This document shows, piece after piece, positions 26,561 through 34,935 of a stretch of DNA of 64,000 nucleotides. The position numbers and the translations under genes were made by a program. The number at the start of each line of letters is the position of its first letter. The first letter of the stretch is position 1. Source of the DNA: Akkermansiaceae bacterium (GTDB lineage Bacteria; Verrucomicrobiota; Verrucomicrobiia; Verrucomicrobiales; Akkermansiaceae); contig JAPKDJ010000007.1 of NCBI GenBank assembly GCA_026421245.1, forward strand, positions 1 to 64,000. Direction: 5' to 3'. The notes beneath the pieces were generated by a model. That model did no database searches and had not been told where the DNA came from. It saw only the letters and a list, made by a program, of their open reading frames with translations.

Positions 26561-26581
26561 ATGAGTAACACATCACAATGA
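26561..26581 (+). promoter_or_regulatory. Six-codon minicistron coupled to the MFS start
   Basis: ATGAGTAACACATCACAATGA reads MSNTSQ then stop. The stop overlaps the ATG of the transporter (AATGA), and the first 11 bases repeat the transporter start ATGAGTAACAC. The GGGAGAG purine run sits at correct spacing for the minicistron rather than for the transporter, which suggests translational coupling or a duplicated start. Confidence 0.45.
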
Positions 26582-28152
26582 GTAACACTGACAAACCAAG
26601 CATGGCTCTTTTTTGGGGCTGTTTCATTGCCCTGATCACCACGGCATTCGGCTTCATCACCCGAATGTTCCTCCTCGATGATGCCTCAATCACTTCAGAT
26701 TTGCTGGGGCTAGACGATGCTGAAGTCGGCATGTTTAAAGGAATTCAAATTTGGCCTTTTGCCATCAGTATCATCCTTTTCAGCCTGATTATCGACAAGG
26801 TTGGATACAAGTTTGCGATGATTTTCGCAGCTACCTCCCAAATCATCTGGGGAATTATGGGGATTTACGGCCTTTCGGTTGCTGATACGAACCCCGAACT
26901 CGCCAAGAGCATGCTTTTTTGGGGTGGTCTGATCCTGGCACTCGGAAACGGCACTGTTGAAGCCTTTATTAATCCGGTCGTTGCCACTCTTTTCGATAAG
27001 GAGAAGACAAAGTGGTTGAATATTCTGCACGCAGGTTGGCCTGGTGGTCTCGTTATCGCAGGTGTTGCTGTGATTCTGATGGGAGGAGCTTCCTGGGAAG
27101 TCAAACTGTCCCTAATTTTCATCCCCGCAGTCATCTATCTCGTCATGCTTCTTCGTTGCCAATTCCCTGTGCAAGAACGAGTTGCGGCCGGAGTGAGCTA
27201 TCGTGAGATGCTTGGAGAATTTGGATTTGGAGGCGCCGCTGTTGTCGCCATCTTGATGTTTCTTCAGTTGGACCAAGCGATTCCAGGTTATACGAAACTT
27301 TGGATGACTATTTGTGCTGCTATGGCGATTGGCCTCGGCGTCTACACGACGAGCCTTGGGCGTCCTTTGATGTTCATCTTGATTTTGCTGATGACCCCTC
27401 TGGCGACTACTGAGATCGGCACGGACGGATGGATTTCCGGTATTATGGCGAATGCAGTTTCTTTCCACGCTGGTTGGATTCTTATCTATACCTCGCTGAT
27501 TATGATGGTTTTGCGATTCTATGCAGGACCGATCGTGCATCGTTTCGCACCAATTCCGCTTTTGATCCTAAGTTCTGTCTTGGCAATAGCCGGATTGTTC
27601 GCTTTGTCGGGAGCTTCAGGTGCAGTCTGGATCTTTGTTGCTGCAACTCTCTATGCCTTGGGTAAGACGTTCTTCTGGCCAACAATGCTGGGCATTGTGT
27701 CAGAGCAAACTCCCCGCGGAGGTGCCCTTACTCTTAACTCGGTTTCAGGAATCGGAATGTTAGCAGTGGGGGTTCTTGGATTCCCTTACATTGGAGCGCT
27801 GCAGGAGAAAAAAGCAGTGGCCGAAGTGGCTGCACTGGAAGAGGCCAAGAATGTCCCCGGGTTACTTACTGATGGAAATATTTCAGCCGATGCGCTGGAA
27901 GATAAGAGTATCTATTACAATGCGATCGAATACCAGAGCCTCAAGGCTGAAGCGGTTGACGCTCTCCTTGAGAATCAGGACGAGAAAACCAAAGAGGCAG
28001 TTGCCGGAGCCAAGGCAGGAAGTGCTCAAAAAGCACTCGCAAGTATGACGCGCTTCCCATTCATCATGCTCATCGCGTATGTGGCTCTATATTTCTACTT
28101 CAAGAGTAGAGGAGGCTACAAGCCGCTCGATGTGACAAGTAAAGTTCACTAG
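26578..28152 (+). CDS. MFS transporter
   Basis: A 524-residue inner-membrane protein with about 12 hydrophobic helices, typical of the major facilitator superfamily. Helix 1 is ALFWGCFIALITTAFGFIT; after helix 2 the loop DKVGYKF matches the MFS motif A region (usually DRxGRR). The segment NGTVEAFINPVVATLFDKEK followed by LNILHAGWPGG resembles sugar (FHS-type) carriers of Bacteroidetes, Planctomycetes and Verrucomicrobia. An unusual hydrophilic insert of about 80 residues (about 410-490, Glu/Ala/Lys-rich) precedes the last helix. Substrate unknown, probably a sugar. Its own terminator follows. Confidence 0.82.
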   Translation: MSNTDKPSMALFWGCFIALITTAFGFITRMFLLDDASITSDLLGLDDAEVGMFKGIQIWPFAISIILFSLIIDKVGYKFAMIFAATSQIIWGIMGIYGLSVADTNPELAKSMLFWGGLILALGNGTVEAFINPVVATLFDKEKTKWLNILHAGWPGGLVIAGVAVILMGGASWEVKLSLIFIPAVIYLVMLLRCQFPVQERVAAGVSYREMLGEFGFGGAAVVAILMFLQLDQAIPGYTKLWMTICAAMAIGLGVYTTSLGRPLMFILILLMTPLATTEIGTDGWISGIMANAVSFHAGWILIYTSLIMMVLRFYAGPIVHRFAPIPLLILSSVLAIAGLFALSGASGAVWIFVAATLYALGKTFFWPTMLGIVSEQTPRGGALTLNSVSGIGMLAVGVLGFPYIGALQEKKAVAEVAALEEAKNVPGLLTDGNISADALEDKSIYYNAIEYQSLKAEAVDALLENQDEKTKEAVAGAKAGSAQKALASMTRFPFIMLIAYVALYFYFKSRGGYKPLDVTSKVH

Positions 28153-28173
28153 TCTTAGATCTTAGTCTTCAAA

Positions 28174-28201
28174 ACGGCGGTCTTCGGACCGCCGTTTTTT
28201 T
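28174..28201 (+). terminator. Rho-independent terminator
   Basis: ACGGCGGTC, loop TTCG, GACCGCCGT and a run of T residues form a perfect nine-pair stem 20 bases after the MFS stop. Confidence 0.92.
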
Positions 28202-28328
28202 GTGCTCCGGCCCCTGATTTCTCCCGTGATGAATTTTGTTTGAAAACTTTTCGGAAAACTCTAGACAGGCACCCCTTCCCCGTTGCAATGAGCTGCCGCG
28301 CATGGGAATGAGCCCGTGCCATCTCCCC

Positions 28329-29015
28329 ATGAAAATCATCCCAATGATCGGTATCATATGCAGTCTAGCTCTCTCCAGTTGCGGAGATTTTGGTTCTTCG
28401 GCCTTCAACACGAGGTCTGAGGGGATCCACACCCGAAGCATCGCCCAAATTAGTAGGTTGGTATCCAGATTCTCTCTGTTCACAAAGGTGAAACGCCCCA
28501 ACGGCTTCTATCCTGCTTCTGTCTCGCGTTCAGTCGCGAAGAAAGCCGCTCGTCTTCCCAAAGACAAGCATGGTATGGCGACTTACCCTGATTCGACCCG
28601 TCAGCGGGTTGTTCTCACCACTTCCTTTTCCCACGAAGAGAATGAAGTTGGAGTGCCTTGGAGAAAGAACGCCCTCGGAACCTATCTTAAGTATGGCACT
28701 ATCCGTAGTGCTGCTGCTGATTGGTCCCGATATCCCGTCGGCACCAAGTTCAAGATCAAAGGGCTTCCTCATACTTACATCGTCGATGACTACGGATCCT
28801 CTCTTGTTGGAACCAACACCATCGACATTTACCACCCCAATCTCAGCAGCATGCGCCGCTGGGGAACCCGGAAGGCCGAGATTTCCGTCATCCAGTGGGG
28901 TGACTGGGCCCGCACTCTCAAGATCCTGAGTGGCCGCAAGAAATATCCTCATACCCGCAAGATGTATTATGCGGCCAAGGCAAAGGTTGACTCCGGTCAG
29001 GTTACCAAAAACTAA
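28329..29015 (+). CDS. Lipoprotein with 3D (double-psi barrel) domain
   Basis: A 228-residue protein. The start at 28329 opens a lipoprotein signal with lipobox LSSC (Cys at about residue 17); the longer frame from 28236 is unlikely. The C-terminal half has the 3D domain seen in MltA, YabG/Rpf-like and related cell-wall enzymes: PVGTKFKIKGLPHTYIVDDY, NTIDIYHPN and MRRWGTRKAEISVI, with the conserved aspartates. It may act on or bind peptidoglycan in the periplasm; no MltA N-terminal domain is present. It is monocistronic, bounded by terminators at 28174 and 29038. Confidence 0.8.
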   Translation: MKIIPMIGIICSLALSSCGDFGSSAFNTRSEGIHTRSIAQISRLVSRFSLFTKVKRPNGFYPASVSRSVAKKAARLPKDKHGMATYPDSTRQRVVLTTSFSHEENEVGVPWRKNALGTYLKYGTIRSAAADWSRYPVGTKFKIKGLPHTYIVDDYGSSLVGTNTIDIYHPNLSSMRRWGTRKAEISVIQWGDWARTLKILSGRKKYPHTRKMYYAAKAKVDSGQVTKN

Positions 29016-29037
29016 GGTCGCTTTATCAAATTTATCC

Positions 29038-29073
29038 AAACCGGCTTTTCCGAAAGGAAAGCCGGTTTTTTGT
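29038..29073 (+). terminator. Rho-independent terminator
   Basis: AAACCGGCTTTTCC, loop GAAA, GGAAAGCCGGTTTTTT, 23 bases after the 3D-domain lipoprotein gene. Confidence 0.9.
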
Positions 29074-29107
29074 TTGCGTGAAACCGTCCATCGTTCAGGG
29101 ATAAGAC

Positions 29108-29758
29108 ATGCTGAAGCAGGAGCGCGCCGACTATGTTCTTCGACGTCTTGAGGAGTTGTATCCGGAAACGCCAATTCCTTTGGATCATACCAATCCTTTC
29201 ACCCTTCTTGTTGCGGTTCTATTGTCAGCCCAGTGCACCGATGTCCGGGTCAATCTCGTGACTCCAGCTTTGTTCAAACTTGCCGACTCGGCAGAGAAGA
29301 TGAGGAAGCTATCGGTCGAGAAAATTAATTCTATTGTCCGTCCCTGTGGTCTCGCTCCTCGAAAAGCGGCTTCTATCCAGGGGCTTTCTCAGATTTTGGT
29401 GGAAAAACACGGAGGAAAGGTTCCTGCCGATATGGCGGCCTTGGAAGAGCTTCCGGGGGTGGGTCACAAGACGGCTTCAGTCGTGATGGCGCAGGCATTC
29501 GAAGTGCCGGCCTTTCCAGTGGATACCCACATTCACCGTCTTGCCCAGCGGTGGAAATTAACCGATGGTCGGAATGTGCAACGCACTGAAGAAGACTTAA
29601 AGAAACTCTTCCCCCGAGAATTGTGGAACAAGCTCCACCTGCAGATCATTTTCTATGGTCGCGAGTATTGTAGTGCAAGAGGGTGCAACGGAATGGTCTG
29701 CGAGATCTGTAAAGTCTTATTCCCAAGCCGAAAGACACCCGTCCGAACCAAAAAATAA
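29108..29758 (+). CDS. nth: Endonuclease III
   Basis: A 216-residue base-excision repair glycosylase/AP lyase acting on oxidised pyrimidines. It has the LLSAQCTD motif (about residue 39), the helix-hairpin-helix LPGVGHKTA with catalytic Lys (about residue 120), and the catalytic Asp in VDTHIHRLAQR (about 138). The C-terminal cysteines read C-SARG-C-NGMV-C-EI-C. Four cysteines are present but not in the classic C-x6-C-x2-C-x5-C spacing of the E. coli iron-sulfur cluster; related bacteria have similar variants. The gene stands alone after a terminator. Confidence 0.93.
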   Translation: MLKQERADYVLRRLEELYPETPIPLDHTNPFTLLVAVLLSAQCTDVRVNLVTPALFKLADSAEKMRKLSVEKINSIVRPCGLAPRKAASIQGLSQILVEKHGGKVPADMAALEELPGVGHKTASVVMAQAFEVPAFPVDTHIHRLAQRWKLTDGRNVQRTEEDLKKLFPRELWNKLHLQIIFYGREYCSARGCNGMVCEICKVLFPSRKTPVRTKK

Positions 29759-29923
29759 GACTTCCCACTACGCATGGGCAAAGTGCGAGAGTCATGATGT
29801 CATGATGTCAAGACTTCAATCTTTCACGGAATTCGCTGTTTTCTGGAAAAGTTCCTTTACTCAGCGGGCTCACTTTCGAGAATGAAAGCCAGCTTCATCC
29901 TCAACCGACCTCAAACACACACC

Positions 29924-30712
29924 ATGACTCAGATCTCCAAGTTCCGTACCGCCAAAGGGTGGCTCGTAGGTTCCGCTTTCACCCTTCTTGCCGCCGCTCC
30001 TGCGCTTGCTCAGGAGGGTGCCCAAAAAGACAAAAGTGCCCTTGATAGCTATCTGCTCGATGGTGGTCCGCTCACCATCTTTATTGTTGCTGTCGGTCTC
30101 CTTTCTCTCATTAGTTTGACGGTTTTCAACTTCATGAACCTCACCAAGGCGAAGTTTGCTCCCGATGACTTGAAGGCAGCGCTTCTCGATCACATGACTA
30201 ATTGCCGTGTGCGCTCCGCGATCGAGCTTTCAGCCTCCCATCCTTCCTACCTTGGTCGTATGATGGCCTACTCTCTTCCCAACATCGACGCCACCCGCCC
30301 GGAGGATCTTGGACGCGACCACGTTGAGGACGCTATTGCTGATTTCTCCATCAACGAAACCCGCAAGCAGATGACTTTCATCACCTTGCTTTCCCTCGTT
30401 GCACAAGCCGCTCCCATGCTCGGTCTCTTTGGAACCGTCTTCGGTATGATCGGGGCATTCTCGACTTTGGGTGAAAATGCCGGAGCCGATCCCCAGGATC
30501 TCGCGGCCGATATCTCGGTTGCCCTTTTGACCACTATGTGGGGCCTGATCGTTGCCATCCTTTCTCTCTTCGCCTACTTCTTCTTTAAGAACCGCTTCAA
30601 CGCCTTGGTCGCTGATTGTCATGGCACTGCGGAGAATTTGATCAATGCATCCATCCAGACTGTGAATGCGGATGCACATCTTGCTAAGATTCCCGAGGGG
30701 ATTGCCGTTTAA
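29924..30712 (+). CDS. exbB: ExbB/TolQ/MotA-type proton channel subunit
   Basis: A 262-residue inner-membrane protein (from ATG 29924; a start at 29882 adds 14 residues). It has an N-terminal signal-like helix ending AAAPALAQ, a membrane helix (LTIFIVAVGLLSLISLTVFN), and the conserved family core with two helices: AAPMLGLFGTVFGMIGAFST and ISVALLTTMWGLIVAILSLF. It forms the stator channel that uses proton flow to drive an ExbD/TolR partner. Two ExbD genes follow directly. The cleaved N-terminal extension is common in verrucomicrobial and planctomycete homologues. Confidence 0.9.
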   Translation: MTQISKFRTAKGWLVGSAFTLLAAAPALAQEGAQKDKSALDSYLLDGGPLTIFIVAVGLLSLISLTVFNFMNLTKAKFAPDDLKAALLDHMTNCRVRSAIELSASHPSYLGRMMAYSLPNIDATRPEDLGRDHVEDAIADFSINETRKQMTFITLLSLVAQAAPMLGLFGTVFGMIGAFSTLGENAGADPQDLAADISVALLTTMWGLIVAILSLFAYFFFKNRFNALVADCHGTAENLINASIQTVNADAHLAKIPEGIAV

Positions 30713-30773
30713 CCCGCCAGAGGGGAGGGAATGACTCCTTCCCCCTCGTTGAACTTCACCACCTCAAAATCCA

Positions 30774-31241
30774 ATGGCTTCAAACAGACTCCGCGCAGTC
30801 AACAAGAACCAGGGCGAACCAGCCGAGATGGACATGTCACCAATGATCGACATGGTCTTTCTGTTGCTTCTCTTCTTCCTCGTTGTTTCTAACCCGAAAA
30901 CAATCAAAATTGATCCGAGGGTCCAACCACCGGTTGCTGCCAATGGACAAGCCGCGAAATCGCTCCACGGTAAGATCGTGATCAATATCCGAGATGATGG
31001 AGCTCTCCTTGCCGAAGATCTCAAAACGATATTTGACGGTGTTGAAGATCTCAAGGACTACCTGGAAAAGGAGAAGGACAAAGTGAAGGCCAAGGGAAAA
31101 ACTCCCGTGCTTCACATCCGTGGAGACAAGCGAGCTAACTTCAAGTTTTGCCAGCGCGTCATCAAAGCAGGGGCAGCAGCAGGGATTGATTCTCTTGCCT
31201 ACGGTGCCTACAACAAAGCTCCTCCCAGATCTGCAAAGTAA
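30774..31241 (+). CDS. exbD: ExbD/TolR biopolymer transport protein (first copy)
   Basis: A 155-residue inner-membrane protein. A cytoplasmic N-terminus ends in EMDMSPMIDMVFLLLLFFLVVSN, carrying the essential membrane Asp (MIDMVF). The periplasmic domain ends with VLHIRGDKRANFKFCQRVIK, the TolR/ExbD core. It couples the proton channel ExbB to an envelope target. It differs from the second copy at 31257 in sequence, so the complex may be heteromeric. Sixty bases separate it from exbB. Confidence 0.9.
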   Translation: MASNRLRAVNKNQGEPAEMDMSPMIDMVFLLLLFFLVVSNPKTIKIDPRVQPPVAANGQAAKSLHGKIVINIRDDGALLAEDLKTIFDGVEDLKDYLEKEKDKVKAKGKTPVLHIRGDKRANFKFCQRVIKAGAAAGIDSLAYGAYNKAPPRSAK

Positions 31242-31256
31242 ACGTAGAAAATTGAT

Positions 31257-31733
31257 ATGTCGCGCCACAAAAAAATGCAGCCTCCCGAGGAAGATGAACC
31301 AGCGTTGAATATCTCCTCGTTGATTGACGTTTGTTTTCTTCTCTTGATCTACTTTATCGTCACAACCCAGATTGTTCGAAAGGAACAGGAACTCAGCACT
31401 TCGCTCCCCTCGGTCGCTCCCTCTGAAACTCCGCCGGAACTCGCTCCAATGCTGATCCTCTTGGAGGCAAACGGAAACATTTCCATCAAGGGTGAAAGTG
31501 GTGTGGTCGAACTCATTGAATCAAATTCCGATGCCCGTGTGCTCACGAATCTTTCCCAGCGTCTTGATCTGCACAAAAGTGTTGCTGATACCTCCAGTAG
31601 CACGGCTTTGGTGCAAATTCGGGTGGACGGTGATGCCGTGCAACAGCGGGTGATCGATGTTCTCAACGCTCTTGCTGGAGCGGAGATTACCGAGATTACT
31701 TTCACTGACCTTTTGGACCCTGACGCCAACTAA
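31257..31733 (+). CDS. exbD: ExbD/TolR biopolymer transport protein (second copy)
   Basis: A 158-residue protein with the same plan as its neighbour: NISSLIDVCFLLLIYFIVTT contains the membrane Asp (SLIDVCF), followed by a periplasmic domain ending in LVQIRVDGDAVQQRVIDVLN. It starts 15 bases after the first exbD stop. Paired, non-identical ExbD genes behind ExbB are usual in this phylum and suggest a dedicated complex rather than the housekeeping Tol system. Confidence 0.9.
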   Translation: MSRHKKMQPPEEDEPALNISSLIDVCFLLLIYFIVTTQIVRKEQELSTSLPSVAPSETPPELAPMLILLEANGNISIKGESGVVELIESNSDARVLTNLSQRLDLHKSVADTSSSTALVQIRVDGDAVQQRVIDVLNALAGAEITEITFTDLLDPDAN

Positions 31734-31798
31734 TGGCCTCTCGGTTTCATCCGAATTAACCTAAGGAATACCTTGCGGACATCGTTCCAACTCTTGCC

Positions 31799-31840
31799 GG
31801 AAGGCTGAAGAGCTGCCCAGGCTCTCAGCCTTTCTTTTTC
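31799..31840 (+). terminator. Hairpin with T-rich tail between exbD and the TPR gene
   Basis: AAGGCTGAAGAGC and GCTCTCAGCCTT pair with a small bulge and are followed by TCTTTTTC. It could be a partial terminator or processing site that sets different levels for the ExbBD proteins and the TPR protein. Confidence 0.55.
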
Positions 31841-31870
31841 CCAAAAAATACTCACGCCACCACACGAACC

Positions 31871-34800
31871 ATGAACTCCATCCAATCGATCCGCCGAACC
31901 TTCGGGGTCGTCCTGCTCGCTCTCTGCGGCTTCTGCGCTCCGCTGCAAGGACAGGCCCTTGCCAACATGCATAAAGAGTCCCTTGATGCCATGAAGACCG
32001 GCAAGTGGGCTGAAGCCCAAGCCGTTCTCGTCAAAGCCACCAACACTTACGACGCCCGTGCTCTCCAACTCTTCGGGCCCCGCTTTGGTTGGTTCTGGTA
32101 TCACCGCGGCTACTGCGAAATCAAACTGAACATGTTTGATGACGCGATGAAGTCGTTCGAGAAGTGCTACGCCAAATACAAGAACGTGAAGCCGAAGCCA
32201 AATCAGGCTCCGAGTAACAACATGTATAATAAGAAGGCCCTCCTCATGTGGGGACACGCCGCCAAGGGTGCGGAAGAGTGGGGCACTTCCATCCGGATGT
32301 ATAAAAAGTTTCTGGAGGAGCGTGATGAAAGCCGTGATCGCTACGAAAAAGGCGTGTTCTACATCAACATGGCCATCAACCACTACAAGCTGGATAAGGT
32401 CACGGAGGGCAGCAAATATCTTGAAACAGCGATCACCGGAAAGGTTGTCTTTCCAACCCCAAACAAAGGCATCATGGCTGCCTTCAATGTCATGGTTGAG
32501 TCTGTCATTAGGAAGAAAGATGAGCAGGCTCTCCTCGACTTCCTCGCCAAGAACCGGGCACACATCAAGCTGGAGCCGTTTGAGGCCCACGAATTTTCTG
32601 CTCTCTTCATGAAGCTAGCCCAAGATGCTCGCTCTGCGGAGATGATTAGGTCAACCTTTGAGCTCTACGCCTTGGTCCCCAGTACCGTGGCTGCCATCGA
32701 TTCGATTAAAGCACGTCTTGCCATGGTGGGCACCCACGCTCGAACCATCCGTGATGGCTCCATGATCGTGAAAAAGGATGACTTGAACGGGAGCCTTACC
32801 GATCTTGAAAAAGCAAACTCATCGGGGAAAGTGAATGAGGTCTATGCGTATCTCAACACTGCCGTTCTCCATGAAGAGGATGGAAACATCCGTGGTGCCT
32901 TTGCTGTCTATGAGCAGCTTGAGCTTTACTATCCCAAGGCGAAGATCTTCCGTGATGGCAAGGTGGTCGCCGCTCGCGAGAACAATCTCTACAACCTCGT
33001 CCGGACTTCCGCCGTCATCGGCGAGGTACTCATCACTGAGCATTATGGATCGATCTTCTTGAAAGATTTCCCTGAGAGCTCGCACGTCAAGGAAGTCCGC
33101 CGGATGATGCTCACCAGCCTCTTTTTCAACGGCGAGTATGAAAAGTGTATCGAAGTTGCGGAACTCATGCTTCCGAGGCTCAGCAAGCCATCGACACAGC
33201 ATGAAGTGTGTCTCTTCGTTCTTGGTGGCAGCAAACACTACCTCGGTGCTTTTCTCGAAGCTCAGCCTATTCTCAACGAGTATATTGATACCTACAAGAA
33301 GAGCAAAGATTCCGACAAGCTCCGCGTTCAGGCTGCGTCCTACTTCCATGCGGCAAACTACTCGCGCCTGCAGGAATGGACAAAATCCGCTGGTTTGCTC
33401 GATGCGTTCCTTAAGGAATACCCCGAGCCAAAATCAAATCTCTATTACCCGTTCGCTCTCTTCGACCGTGCGAACTGCTTCTACGCAGAGAACCAATATG
33501 AAGAAGCGCTTGCATACACCACCCGGGTTGAGACCGAGTTTCCCGGTGTTTCAGTGATGGAACAAAATCTCGCTCTGAAAGGGAACGTTCTCGAAGGAGT
33601 AAAGAAGCCCGAAGAAGCCGAACAGTATTACCTGAAGGCCCTCGCGCTCTCAGAGAAGAAGAACAACGACCTCGTTTCCGGCGAGTGCCTCTTTTATCTG
33701 ACCGCTCTCATTGGTAAGGAAAAAATTGGTAAGGAGGAGAACCCCCGGGTTGCCGAAGCAGTTCCCTACTATAACAAGTTCTGGGAGGAATATGGTGATG
33801 ACTCGCCCTTTAAGGCGAAAGTTGCAGTCGCCGGGATTCCGGGAATGCGTAAGGTTGGAAAGATTGACGAAGCTCTTGAGCGCCTTCAGGGAGTTATTTC
33901 GGAGATCGCCAAAATCCCCGGAACTCCAGGACTTGAGGAATCCATCGGTTCCTATACCGACGAATATCTGAAGGAGAAAAATCCAGAGGAGCTCAAGGAA
34001 CATTACTACAATTTCCCGGGAATCGATTCCCGTGACATGGCGACCCGTGCTTTGCTTCGAATCGCGATCATCGATGTCTTCGAAGGTGTTCTCGCCAGCG
34101 CTGGCAAAGAAAATAATGAAGACATAGCGCGTGACGCTCAGGCTATGATTAACGTTCTCTTCAAGGAGCTTCGCGATGACTTTAACCCCAAGGATCTCTC
34201 GAACTTTATTCTTGTGAAAGTTGGAAACTTCATCCGTAAAAACACCAGTCAGCCTCAAGCCGCCCGCGTTTACTATGAGGAAGCTCTCAACCGTAAAAAC
34301 GACCAGTCGCACAAGTTTGCTGCCATTTTTGGGCTCGCCGATGTGAGTGCTCAAGGAAGCTCCAAAGCTCAAAAAACCGAGGCCATCAAATTACTCAAGC
34401 GGGTGATTGATGACTCCGACGACAATTCGGAGAGGGAAGAAGCCCAGTATTTAACCGCTTCAATCCATGCCGATAATGGTGACTACGACAAGGCCATTGA
34501 GGCAGCCAAGGAATATATCAACAACAAATCCTTCCGCCAATATAGCGTTCCTGCACGAATGCTTCTCGGTGCGGCTCATGACAAGTCCGGTCGCGCAGAT
34601 GATGCTCTTATCGCCTATCAACAGGTCTGGAGCTCAAGCATGGGTGCGATCCGCTACTCTGCTCCGGCAATGAAACGTTGGATGGAAATTCTTTGGAAAC
34701 GCAGTGGCAGCAACAAGAGTGGCCTGAGTGATCGCCAATATGCCTACGAAAAAGGGTATATGTATATCAAGCTGACCACTCTTGCTGTGAAGAAAGCAAC

Positions 34801-34900
34801 TCCCAATGAGCGAGCATTGTACGCCTTAGTTGCTGATCTGGTGCAGATCTACGAAGCGAACTCGGAAACCGAACCTGTCCTTGAAGAGGAAGAGAACTAG
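31871..34900 (+). CDS. Large periplasmic tetratricopeptide-repeat protein
   Basis: A 1009-residue protein with a signal peptide (LLALCGFCAPLQGQALA) and helical repeats along its whole length. Recognisable TPR-like units include GWFWYHRGYCEIKLNMFDDA, FYAENQYEEALAYTTRVETE, EAEQYYLKALALSEKKN, IHADNGDYDKAIEAAKEYIN and LLGAAHDKSGRADDALIAYQ. No enzyme domain was found. Lying 137 bases after exbB-exbD-exbD, it probably scaffolds an envelope complex driven by the proton channel. Codon use is rich in C-ending codons, like the exb genes, hinting at high expression. Confidence 0.85.
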   Translation: MNSIQSIRRTFGVVLLALCGFCAPLQGQALANMHKESLDAMKTGKWAEAQAVLVKATNTYDARALQLFGPRFGWFWYHRGYCEIKLNMFDDAMKSFEKCYAKYKNVKPKPNQAPSNNMYNKKALLMWGHAAKGAEEWGTSIRMYKKFLEERDESRDRYEKGVFYINMAINHYKLDKVTEGSKYLETAITGKVVFPTPNKGIMAAFNVMVESVIRKKDEQALLDFLAKNRAHIKLEPFEAHEFSALFMKLAQDARSAEMIRSTFELYALVPSTVAAIDSIKARLAMVGTHARTIRDGSMIVKKDDLNGSLTDLEKANSSGKVNEVYAYLNTAVLHEEDGNIRGAFAVYEQLELYYPKAKIFRDGKVVAARENNLYNLVRTSAVIGEVLITEHYGSIFLKDFPESSHVKEVRRMMLTSLFFNGEYEKCIEVAELMLPRLSKPSTQHEVCLFVLGGSKHYLGAFLEAQPILNEYIDTYKKSKDSDKLRVQAASYFHAANYSRLQEWTKSAGLLDAFLKEYPEPKSNLYYPFALFDRANCFYAENQYEEALAYTTRVETEFPGVSVMEQNLALKGNVLEGVKKPEEAEQYYLKALALSEKKNNDLVSGECLFYLTALIGKEKIGKEENPRVAEAVPYYNKFWEEYGDDSPFKAKVAVAGIPGMRKVGKIDEALERLQGVISEIAKIPGTPGLEESIGSYTDEYLKEKNPEELKEHYYNFPGIDSRDMATRALLRIAIIDVFEGVLASAGKENNEDIARDAQAMINVLFKELRDDFNPKDLSNFILVKVGNFIRKNTSQPQAARVYYEEALNRKNDQSHKFAAIFGLADVSAQGSSKAQKTEAIKLLKRVIDDSDDNSEREEAQYLTASIHADNGDYDKAIEAAKEYINNKSFRQYSVPARMLLGAAHDKSGRADDALIAYQQVWSSSMGAIRYSAPAMKRWMEILWKRSGSNKSGLSDRQYAYEKGYMYIKLTTLAVKKATPNERALYALVADLVQIYEANSETEPVLEEEEN

Positions 34901-34935
34901 AAGAAGAGAAACGAACCCAAACTGAACCAACAGAC

